Shown piece after piece: positions 1 to 6,214 of a stretch of 13,158 bases of DNA (positions are counted from its first letter, which is position 1; the number at the start of each line of letters is the position of its first letter). The position numbers were made by a program, and so were the translations under genes. Below the pieces are notes generated by a model. It made no database searches, had not been told where the DNA came from, and worked only from the letters and a program-made list of their open reading frames with translations. This stretch comes from Corynebacterium sp. (GTDB taxonomy: Bacteria > Actinomycetota > Actinomycetes > Mycobacteriales > Mycobacteriaceae), in the NCBI RefSeq assembly GCF_030826625.1, contig NZ_JAPJNQ010000060.1, forward strand, positions 1-13,158, given 5' to 3'.

Positions 1-126
1 AGCGTCAAGACAGTACCGGAATCGAAGATCGTGGAAACCTTGATCGAGCAAGCCAATATCATCGCTGAAGAGCAAGGCTTGGAAGCACAAGAAGGCGCCA
101 AAGCTGATGTGCGCGTCACTTCCTAA
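1..126 (+). CDS. ispG: IspG (GcpE), C-terminal fragment
   Basis: The window opens inside a reading frame that ends with TAA at 124-126, giving the last 41 residues of a protein. The tail (PESKIVETLIEQANIIAEE) resembles the C-terminus of actinobacterial 4-hydroxy-3-methylbut-2-enyl diphosphate synthase, the [4Fe-4S] enzyme of the non-mevalonate isoprenoid pathway. The catalytic core and iron-sulfur cysteines lie outside the window, so the call rests on this short tail plus context: in Mycobacterium gcpE sits upstream of a penicillin-binding lipoprotein gene and mapB, as here. The acidic, alanine-rich final dozen residues are typical of a variable tail. The next gene starts 32 bases downstream on the same strand. 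Confidence 0.7.
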   Translation, partial: SVKTVPESKIVETLIEQANIIAEEQGLEAQEGAKADVRVTS

Positions 127-145
127 AATGACCGCTGTTGCGTGT

Positions 146-151
146 TAGTCT
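146..151 (+). promoter_or_regulatory. candidate -10 (TAGTCT) for the penicillin-binding lipoprotein gene
   Basis: TAGTCT fits the corynebacterial -10 pattern TANNNT and ends 7 bases before the ATG at 159. Transcription would then begin at or very near the A of the start codon, giving a leaderless mRNA. No Shine-Dalgarno sequence is visible before this ATG, which fits. No convincing -35 was found. Confidence 0.45.
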
Positions 152-158
152 TTTCGCT

Positions 159-2003
159 ATGAAAAAGACGGTTGCGCTGCTGATTACTGCCGTTATTAGC
201 GGTGGAACGATGGCGGCGTGTACACCGAAACCAGCCTCTGCAGACCCGGTTGCCCAAGAATTTTTGGATGCGATGACTCACCGGGATGTCGAGGCTTTAT
301 CGGAAATCGTCGACAATCCGACGCTGGCCAATGAGGCTATCGACGATACGTTTTCTGGTCTGCAGGCTGAGTCTTTGACCGCAACGCTTGCCGACGTTAA
401 TGTCAACGATTCTATTGCTACCGCTCGTTACTCGTTGCACTGGGATCTGCCTCGAGATCGCGAATTGGTGTACGAAACCGAGATGACGTTGACGAAAGCC
501 TCCGACGAGTGGACGGTGCGTTACAAGCCGACGATTATTCATCCGCGGTTGGGTGCTAATCAGCATCTAGAATTGCGTGCCATTGAGGCGGCGCGTGCCA
601 GTGTGGTCTCTTCCGATGGTGTGGAACTGCTCTCTCCAGGTATTTCTCATCGCTTGTTGGTGGATACCGCGCAGTTGGATGATCCTCGCGGTGCAGCTGC
701 TCGCATCGCCAGTGCGGTTAACGCCGCCGCGCAGCGTGATTCTGCAATTTCGAAGCTCGATGCTGGTGATTTGGCTGCTGCGCTGGAATCTGTCGAAGGC
801 ATTTATTCGGTTGGAGTGTATTCCGCGGACGAGGGACCAGCTATCGAAGGAGACCTCGCCGGTGTGCCTGGGGTGCGGTTAAATGATGAGCCTGCCATGG
901 TGCCGGTAGAAAAAGATTTCGCCCCAGATATCATGTCGCGGGTTACTCGTATCGTCGGCGATGATCTCGTCGGCGCTAACGGGTGGAAAGTCAGCGTGGT
1001 GAACCCACATGGGGCTGCGCTTTCCGACGTTGCCGTGCATGATGCTGATCCAGCGCCGGCGTTGGAAATCGCTATTGATTACAATGTGCAGCGGGCTGCG
1101 CAAGAAGCGGTGGCGCTGCGAGAAGATAAACAAACCATGCTGGTGGCGATGCGACCGTCGACGGGCGAAATCCTTGCCGTTGCACAGACCCCAGCTGCTG
1201 ATAAAGATGGCGATATCGCGCTCAATGGGCATTACCCGCCGGGATCTGTCTTCAAGATCATCACCACTGCGGCTGGGATTGACAAACATGACTTGAGCCC
1301 GTCGACTGCGGTGGGCTGCCCTGGCGTCATGAATATCCAGGGGCGAACGGTGATTAATTACAACCAGTTCTCGTTGGGTACCGTGCCGTTGCAGCGAGCT
1401 TTTGCAGCCTCGTGTAACACCACTTTTGCGGAAATGTCCACTAATTTGGCACCGGGGGAGCTCGAAGAAGTAGGCAAGCAGTTTGGTTTGGGGATCGACT
1501 ATAACATTCCCGGTCTTGTCACGGTCACGGGTGAAATTCCGGAGGGGGAGACGGCCTTCGAGCGCACTGAGGCAGGCTATGGCCAGGGCCTGGATTTGGC
1601 AAGTCCATTCGGTTTCGCGTTGGTGTCTTCGACCGTTGCTGCTGGTCACCGCCCGGTGCCGACGCTGATCGTCGGCCACGAAACCACACCGAGCGAAAAC
1701 GTCGCCGGGCCGAGCCCCGAAGTTATCGACGGTTTACGTGCGATGATGCGTGAAGTGGTGGCTTCGGGTACTGCTGCTGGTATGCAAGCTGGTGGAACGA
1801 TCCATGGCAAAACCGGTGAGGCGGAATATTCCGGTGGCTCGCATGCTTGGTTCACCGGTTTTCGTGATGATGATATAGCGTTTGCCACTCTGATCGTCGA
1901 TGGTGGAGGATCGACCACGGCGGTGAATGTTTCCGATCGGTTCTTCCAACGCCTGGATGAATTGCGGGCTGGCCCCGGTGATGCGGCCGAGACCGCGATG
2001 TAG
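159..2003 (+). CDS. penicillin-binding lipoprotein, class B transpeptidase (PBP-lipo type)
   Basis: A 614-residue class B penicillin-binding protein that would cross-link peptidoglycan peptides at the outer face of the membrane. Residues 1-21 form a lipoprotein signal peptide: MKK, a hydrophobic stretch, then MAAC with Cys21 as lipidation site. Residues about 30-115 look like an NTF2-like MecA_N domain, about 130-280 a dimerisation domain, and about 300-600 the transpeptidase. All three active-site motifs are present: SVFK (Ser363, Lys366), SCN (418-420) and KTG (551-553). Context after ispG and near mapB matches M. tuberculosis Rv2864c; I believe the C. glutamicum counterpart is called PBP2b. 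The TTG at 138 is in frame, but the ATG at 159 gives a proper signal peptide and follows a well-placed -10. Family call is strong; the exact role (septal or polar growth) is not visible. Confidence 0.93.
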   Translation: MKKTVALLITAVISGGTMAACTPKPASADPVAQEFLDAMTHRDVEALSEIVDNPTLANEAIDDTFSGLQAESLTATLADVNVNDSIATARYSLHWDLPRDRELVYETEMTLTKASDEWTVRYKPTIIHPRLGANQHLELRAIEAARASVVSSDGVELLSPGISHRLLVDTAQLDDPRGAAARIASAVNAAAQRDSAISKLDAGDLAAALESVEGIYSVGVYSADEGPAIEGDLAGVPGVRLNDEPAMVPVEKDFAPDIMSRVTRIVGDDLVGANGWKVSVVNPHGAALSDVAVHDADPAPALEIAIDYNVQRAAQEAVALREDKQTMLVAMRPSTGEILAVAQTPAADKDGDIALNGHYPPGSVFKIITTAAGIDKHDLSPSTAVGCPGVMNIQGRTVINYNQFSLGTVPLQRAFAASCNTTFAEMSTNLAPGELEEVGKQFGLGIDYNIPGLVTVTGEIPEGETAFERTEAGYGQGLDLASPFGFALVSSTVAAGHRPVPTLIVGHETTPSENVAGPSPEVIDGLRAMMREVVASGTAAGMQAGGTIHGKTGEAEYSGGSHAWFTGFRDDDIAFATLIVDGGGSTTAVNVSDRFFQRLDELRAGPGDAAETAM

Positions 2004-2006
2004 GTA

Positions 2007-2027
2007 GTGCCCAACGATAGGGGGCAC
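2007..2027 (+). other. weak hairpin after the penicillin-binding lipoprotein gene
   Basis: GTGCCC (2007-2012) and GGGCAC (2022-2027) form a 6-bp stem with a 9-base loop, starting four bases after the stop codon. No T-run follows, so it is at best a weak or factor-assisted terminator. The rest of the 102-base gap (2004-2105) holds the permease promoter candidate and nothing else recognised. Confidence 0.3.
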
Positions 2028-2093
2028 CGGGATGTTAGCCCCGCAAATCCACATAAAGATGAGGGATAAAACACAATAAGATGTGATTCACGT

Positions 2094-2099
2094 TATTCT
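2094..2099 (+). promoter_or_regulatory. candidate -10 (TATTCT) for the permease gene
   Basis: TATTCT fits TANNNT and lies exactly 6 bases before the ATG at 2106. The nearest purine-rich Shine-Dalgarno-like run (GAGGG) is more than 40 bases upstream of the ATG, too far to act. A leaderless transcript starting at 2106 is the simplest reading. Confidence 0.5.
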
Positions 2100-2105
2100 T
2101 AATGC

Positions 2106-3596
2106 ATGTCAGCTCATGGATCAACAGCCGGACCGGCCACAGCAGGCGGTGTAGCGGCGACAACGACAGAAGAGAACGCGCCCGTATTAGATAAAACTTT
2201 TAAGCCTTCATGGGTGTTCGCCATGGCGCTCGGCTCCGCGATTGGCTGGGGAGCGTTCATCCTACCGTTCGATTGGATGAGTGAGGGAGGTTTGCTGGGA
2301 ACGCTGCTGGGCTTTCTTATCGGTGGCTTCGCTATTTTGGTCGTTGCCTTTAGCTATGGCTTCGTGGTCCGTGCGCTGCCAGTCACTGGGGGCGGTGTTG
2401 CTTTCGCCCTCGCTTCATTGGGCAGAGTTCATGCATTCATCGCAGGTTGGGCGCTGACCTTGGGCTATGCCGGAATTGTCGCGTTGAATGCTTCGGCGAT
2501 CACACTGGTGTTTCGGGTGACGCTGCCTGATTTGTTCATGCGGGTAAAACTCTATGAAGTCGCGGGGTGGGATATATACCTGCCGGAAGTGCTGATCGCT
2601 TCATTGTTCATCGTAGTATTCGGATATTTGAACTATCGTGGCGCATCTATTTCGGGCCGGTTCCAGTTCTATGCGGTGGTGTTGATCATCGTCAGCGTAG
2701 CCATCATCTTTGTGTCTATGGTGGTTTATTACTTCAACAATGACATCACCATGGCACCAGGTTTTCCGACGGATAAATCACCGGTAGCCGCTATTGCGGT
2801 AATCGTCGCGTTCGCTCCTTGGGCTTACGTTGGGTTTGATAGCGTTCCGCAATTGGCTGGCGAATTCAATTTCAGCCCGCGTAAAGCACTTGGGCTGTTG
2901 ATCTGGGGTGTGTCGATTGCCACCCTGATCTATATGACGATGATGATCGCTACCTCAATCGCGGTTGCTGATGGCCACGCCGATTATGCTGAAGATGCTT
3001 GGCCACCGGCTGCAGCCATTAGTGACGTGATGGGGCCAGTGGGGCTAATTCTCATGGTCGTAGCAGTCAGTGCTGGTGTCTTGACCGGACTCAACGGTTT
3101 CTACACCGCTACGTCACGGGTTCTGTTCACCATGGGCAAAGCACAGATGCTGCCTGGCAAGGTGGCTCATATCCACCTCAAGCACAATACCCCGGTGGTA
3201 GCAATCATCGTGACCGCCTTGCTGTGTCTGATCAGCCCGTGGTTTGGACGTGCGGCGCTGAACTGGGTAGTTGATATGACCAGCGTGGGCATTACGATCG
3301 CCTATTTCTATGCGTGTTATTGCGCGTATAAGATCGCACGCGACGGGCAGCTGCGGTCGGTTAATTTGAAGGTCGGTCGCAGCACAGCGCAGAAATGGAT
3401 TAGCTTGGCAGGCTGTATTTTATCGTTGGGATTCATGGCTCTGCTGCTGGTGCCAGGTTCACCAGGATTGCTGAGCACTGAGTCTTTCTATGCGCTGTTC
3501 GCTTGGCTGATATTGGGGCTGGGATTTTTCTGGTTACGCTCGAAGGTCTACCTTGCACAAGATGAAGATGAGCTGAAAAAGGTCGTGCTGCAATAA
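2106..3596 (+). CDS. APC-family amino acid permease
   Basis: A 496-residue integral membrane protein of the amino acid-polyamine-organocation family. A Ser/Thr/Ala/Gly-rich cytoplasmic tail of about 30 residues precedes the first membrane helix. The hallmark unwound helix-1 motif GSAIGWGAF lies at 43-51, and the helix-6 region reads GFDSVPQLAGEF at 243-254, as in APC carriers that bind the substrate amino group there. About twelve hydrophobic segments can be traced, the last around 460-477, followed by a charged tail (DEDELKK). The substrate cannot be read from sequence; an amino acid or polyamine is likely. The ATG at 2106 gives full length and follows a -10 at leaderless spacing. It separates the lipoprotein PBP gene from mapB and seems to have its own promoter. 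Confidence 0.88.
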   Translation: MSAHGSTAGPATAGGVAATTTEENAPVLDKTFKPSWVFAMALGSAIGWGAFILPFDWMSEGGLLGTLLGFLIGGFAILVVAFSYGFVVRALPVTGGGVAFALASLGRVHAFIAGWALTLGYAGIVALNASAITLVFRVTLPDLFMRVKLYEVAGWDIYLPEVLIASLFIVVFGYLNYRGASISGRFQFYAVVLIIVSVAIIFVSMVVYYFNNDITMAPGFPTDKSPVAAIAVIVAFAPWAYVGFDSVPQLAGEFNFSPRKALGLLIWGVSIATLIYMTMMIATSIAVADGHADYAEDAWPPAAAISDVMGPVGLILMVVAVSAGVLTGLNGFYTATSRVLFTMGKAQMLPGKVAHIHLKHNTPVVAIIVTALLCLISPWFGRAALNWVVDMTSVGITIAYFYACYCAYKIARDGQLRSVNLKVGRSTAQKWISLAGCILSLGFMALLLVPGSPGLLSTESFYALFAWLILGLGFFWLRSKVYLAQDEDELKKVVLQ

Positions 3597-3602
3597 GTTC
3601 TG

Positions 3603-3628
3603 TTGCAAGCGATGAGTCTGGTTGCAAG
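3603..3628. repeat. paired TTGCAAG direct repeats upstream of mapB
   Basis: TTGCAAG occurs at 3603-3609 and 3622-3628, 19 bases apart, each preceded by TCTG or TCTGG. The TTGCAA core is itself palindromic. The pair lies just after the permease stop, in the 113-base gap before mapB, and could be a repressor or activator site. Confidence 0.45.
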
Positions 3629-3636
3629 AAGCGGAA

Positions 3637-3662
3637 ATTCTTTGCGCTAAGCAGCAAAGAAT
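3637..3662. promoter_or_regulatory. perfect 9-bp inverted repeat upstream of mapB
   Basis: ATTCTTTGC (3637-3645) and GCAAAGAAT (3654-3662) are exact reverse complements around an 8-base loop (GCTAAGCA). It lies after the permease stop and 47 bases before the mapB ATG. No T-run follows on either strand, so a protein-binding operator or an RNA hairpin in the leader seems likelier than a classical terminator. Confidence 0.5.
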
Positions 3663-3709
3663 CAGACCTGATGAACGCCGAAGAAACGTTGCTATTACCA
3701 TGGGGAGCC

Positions 3710-4576
3710 ATGACTCAACGTGGAAAGCTCTCCCCAGGAAAACAAACTCCAATTCGCACGGTTCCGGACCATATCGAACGTCCGGAATACGTATGGAAGG
3801 ACACCGTACAGGAAAATATCGGTGAGCCGTTCATCCAGAAACCAGAAACCATCGAGGCGATGCGCGAATCATGCGAAATCGCCGCGAACGCGCTCGAAGT
3901 CGCAGGCCGTGCCGTAGCCCCGGGGGTTACCACCGACGAACTCGACCGCATCGCGCATGAATACATGTGCGATCACGGCGCCTACCCGTCGCCACTGGGA
4001 TACATGGGCTTCCCGAAATCTTGCTGCACCTCTTTGAACGAGATCGTCTGCCACGGCATTCCGGATTCTACGGTGATCAAAGAAGGTGACATCGTCAACA
4101 TCGACGTCACCGCATACAAAAACGGTGTCCACGGTGACACCAACCGCACCTTTCTGGCGGGGGAAGTCTCCGAAGAACACCGTCTGTTGGTGGAGCGCAC
4201 CGAGGAATCACTGATGCGCGCGATCAAGGTTGCCAAGCCAGGTCGCGAAGTCAACGTGATCGGCCGGGTTATCGAATCCTACGCCAACCGTTTTGGCTAT
4301 AACGTCGTGCGCGATTTCACCGGCCACGGGGTAGGGCCGACCTTCCATAATGGGCTGGTCATCTTGCACTACGATTCCAACCACTATCGCGATGTCCTGG
4401 AACCAGGCATGACCCTGACCATCGAGCCAATGATCAACCTGGGATCACTGGACTATGACGTCTGGGACGACGATTGGACCATCCAAAACTCAGACGGCAA
4501 GTTCACTGCCCAGTTCGAGCACACCATCGTCATCACCGACGATGGCAACGAAATTCTTACCAATCCCACGATTTAG
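3710..4576 (+). CDS. mapB: methionine aminopeptidase type I (MapB-like)
   Basis: A 288-residue type Ic methionine aminopeptidase, which removes N-terminal Met from new proteins using a dinuclear metal centre. The five metal ligands are in place: Asp132, Asp143, His206, Glu239 and Glu270, with the substrate-contacting His115 in CHG. These match M. tuberculosis MetAP1c (as I recall D131, D142, H205, E238, E269) with an offset of one. The N-terminal 40 residues form the proline-containing extension typical of the actinobacterial enzyme. An ATG at 3671 would add 13 residues that do not resemble the family, so the ATG at 3710 is chosen. GGGGAG sits only 2 bases before it, too close for normal ribosome binding; TACCAT at 3696-3701 could be a -10 for a leaderless transcript. 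It converges with mtr, 48 bases away. Confidence 0.95.
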   Translation: MTQRGKLSPGKQTPIRTVPDHIERPEYVWKDTVQENIGEPFIQKPETIEAMRESCEIAANALEVAGRAVAPGVTTDELDRIAHEYMCDHGAYPSPLGYMGFPKSCCTSLNEIVCHGIPDSTVIKEGDIVNIDVTAYKNGVHGDTNRTFLAGEVSEEHRLLVERTEESLMRAIKVAKPGREVNVIGRVIESYANRFGYNVVRDFTGHGVGPTFHNGLVILHYDSNHYRDVLEPGMTLTIEPMINLGSLDYDVWDDDWTIQNSDGKFTAQFEHTIVITDDGNEILTNPTI

Positions 4577-4585
4577 GCACGTCCG

Positions 4586-4610
4586 CCCGACCCAATTGTG
4601 CTGGGCCGGG
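4586..4610. terminator. GC-rich hairpin between mapB and mtr
   Basis: CCCG-A-CCCA (4586-4594) pairs with TGGG-C-CGGG (4602-4610), leaving one A/C mismatch and a 7-base loop. It lies 9 bases after the mapB stop. No T-run follows, so if it terminates mapB transcripts it is of the U-less kind. Confidence 0.4.
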
Positions 4611-4611
4611 A

Positions 4612-4643
4612 GCTCGGCTTCGAGTTAAAACTCCAGGCCGAGC
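4612..4643. terminator. long nested inverted repeat spanning the mtr stop codon
   Basis: An outer 7-bp stem, GCTCGGC (4612-4618) with GCCGAGC (4637-4643), encloses an inner 5-bp stem, GAGTT (4622-4626) with AACTC (4629-4633), joined by TTC and CAG that partly pair. The symmetric structure lies between two convergent genes and includes the mtr stop codon (4625-4627). It is a plausible bidirectional terminator or 3'-end protecting structure. It lacks a clear U-tract on both strands. Confidence 0.5.
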
Positions 4644-6106
4644 AATGCATTTTCGGTCAACTCTGGCAATGCTGGGTGGATCCAGTACTGCTGAGTGGCG
4701 ATCTCGCGTACGTCTTGGTCGAAGGCCATGACCTGAATCATCTGCTGGATCAAGGTGGAAGCCTGTTCACCATAAAAGTGCGCCCCGAGCAGGCGTCCGC
4801 TGCTGCGATCGGCGATGAGCTTGCAGATTCCCTGCGAGTCATTCATCGCCCAGCCGTACGCTACGTCGCCGTAATTTTGTACCTTGACGGTGATATCGTA
4901 GCCAGCTTCGCGTGCCGCAGCTTCGGTCATACCAACCGTGGCGATCTGAGGATGAGTAAAAATCGCTGATGGTACGTGCTCGTGTGGCATAGCGCGTAGA
5001 TCTTCTGGGTGCAGCAAGTTGTGCTTGACCGCCCGCGTTTCCGCATTTGCGACGTGTTTTAGCATGTATGGCGAGGAAACATCGCCGAGCGCCCACACAC
5101 CAGCTGCCGTGGTGCGGCCAAAATCATCGACCTTGATGCGTCCGTCGTCATGCATTTCAATGCCTGCAGCATCCAGATTCATCTGGTCGCCATTCGGAAT
5201 CCGTCCAGTGGCAACCAACAAGATGTCTGCCTGCTGGGTGGTGCCATCGTCATAGGTCACGCGCACACCGTCGGCTGTATCTTCTACTTCGGAGATGTTG
5301 CTTCCGAAGCGTACATCGACTGCTGCGGTCATATCCCGGTTGAAACGAGATTTGATGTCTTCGTCGAGGTGCTTGAGTAGTTCTTGTCCGCGCACCGCAA
5401 CGGTAACTTTAGTGCCCAGGCCATGGAAAACATGGGCAAATTCCATGGCGATGAAGCCGGCGCCGACGATGATCATGGATTCCGGTTGTTTATCCAGTCG
5501 CATGATGTCTTCGTTGGTGTAGTAACGGGCACCAGATTCGGCGATCGGGCGGGGGATCATTGGGCGGGAACCAGTCGCGATGACGAATTCTTCACCGGTG
5601 ACGATGCAATCGTTGCCGTCTGCTCCAGCGTTGGCTACGGTCACCGATTTCGGGCCATTAAACGTGGCGTGTCCTGCATATACGTCGATATTTGGGCACT
5701 GTTCGCCCCGGCGATAGTCCTCGCCGCCTTGCGCGATCAAATCAATGCGATTGGCAAAGACCCTTTCCACGATGGAGTGCCAATCCACCTTGTTCACTTC
5801 TCCGTGCACTCCCAAGTGCTGGGAGCTACGGGCTGCTAGTGCGATGTCCGCAGCGTAGACGAACATCTTCGTCGGGATGCACCCCACGTTTAGGCAGGTG
5901 CCGCCAAAGCGTCCCTTCTCGATGATCGCGATGGACTTATTGTCGAAGTCCTCGCTGGGAATCGAGTTGGCTGATCCGGTTCCGATGATCACCAGATCAT
6001 AGTGTTGTGACCGTGGTTCGCCTTTGCTTGACGTGATGGTTTCGGTGGTTTCGGTGAATTCAGTGGATTCGATGGAATCGGTGTTGGATGCATTCGATGT
6101 AGTCAT
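4625..6106 (-). CDS. mtr: mycothione reductase (NADPH:mycothiol disulfide reductase)
   Basis: A 493-residue flavoprotein disulfide reductase that regenerates mycothiol from mycothione with NADPH, the actinobacterial counterpart of glutathione reductase. Visible in order: FAD-binding GTGSAN (42-47), redox disulfide in GTCLNVGCIPTK (Cys71, Cys76), NAD(P)-binding GAGFIA (215-220), second FAD motif ALGDVSS (339-345), and the C-terminal catalytic pair in YWIHPALPELTENAL (His477, Glu482). It aligns closely with M. tuberculosis Mtr as recalled, which begins just before the FAD motif. This protein has about 34 extra N-terminal residues rich in Ser, Thr and Glu, with a 9-bp repeat in the DNA. No ATG, GTG or TTG lies in frame between codon 1 and the FAD motif, so the extension appears real. 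A GGAG sits 13 bases before the ATG, rather far. Probably co-transcribed with the upstream hydrolase gene. Confidence 0.95.
   Translation of the reverse strand: MTTSNASNTDSIESTEFTETTETITSSKGEPRSQHYDLVIIGTGSANSIPSEDFDNKSIAIIEKGRFGGTCLNVGCIPTKMFVYAADIALAARSSQHLGVHGEVNKVDWHSIVERVFANRIDLIAQGGEDYRRGEQCPNIDVYAGHATFNGPKSVTVANAGADGNDCIVTGEEFVIATGSRPMIPRPIAESGARYYTNEDIMRLDKQPESMIIVGAGFIAMEFAHVFHGLGTKVTVAVRGQELLKHLDEDIKSRFNRDMTAAVDVRFGSNISEVEDTADGVRVTYDDGTTQQADILLVATGRIPNGDQMNLDAAGIEMHDDGRIKVDDFGRTTAAGVWALGDVSSPYMLKHVANAETRAVKHNLLHPEDLRAMPHEHVPSAIFTHPQIATVGMTEAAAREAGYDITVKVQNYGDVAYGWAMNDSQGICKLIADRSSGRLLGAHFYGEQASTLIQQMIQVMAFDQDVREIATQQYWIHPALPELTENALLGLEF
6041..6076 (-). repeat. 9-bp tandem repeat in the 5' end of mtr
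   Basis: Four adjacent 9-bp units (6041-6049, 6050-6058, 6059-6067, 6068-6076) follow the coding-strand pattern WYC-AYY-GAA and encode the triplets SIE, STE, FTE and TTE. The period is a multiple of three, so copy-number change would preserve the frame. Confidence 0.7.
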
Positions 6107-6134
6107 GGGGCGGTGGTTACTCCGTTTCTTTCTC

Positions 6135-6173
6135 GTTGTCGTAGTTTTCGCTGTCGTAGTTTTCGTTGTCGTG
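6135..6173. repeat. 15-bp tandem repeat between the hydrolase gene and mtr
   Basis: GTTGTCGTAGTTTTC (6135-6149) is followed by GCTGTCGTAGTTTTC (6150-6164) and a partial third copy (6165-6173), about 2.6 copies differing at one base. It lies in the 106-base spacer upstream of the mtr ATG. Confidence 0.8.
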
Positions 6174-6181
6174 CTTCTTAT

Positions 6182-6214
6182 AGTTTTTGTACTTGTCTGG
6201 TCAGCTTTTGTACT
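6182..6214. repeat. direct repeat AG(T/C)TTTTGTACT overlapping the hydrolase stop
   Basis: AGTTTTTGTACT (6182-6193) and AGCTTTTGTACT (6203-6214) are 12-bp copies with one difference, 21 bases apart. The second overlaps the stop codon of the hydrolase gene (6213-6215). Confidence 0.65.

Noticed and set aside
128..148. ATG directly after the ispG stop opening a six-codon frame
   Set aside because: It stops at once (TAG at 146-148) and has no ribosome site; the TAG is better explained as part of the -10 hexamer.
879..1679. A 266-codon minus-strand frame opposite the penicillin-binding lipoprotein gene
   Set aside because: Its residues are those expected of a shadow frame (many Arg, His, Ser), and the plus-strand gene holds all three transpeptidase motifs.
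3671..3709. Upstream ATG that would extend MapB by 13 residues
   Set aside because: No ribosome site or -10 fits it, and the extra residues do not resemble the N-terminus of related enzymes.
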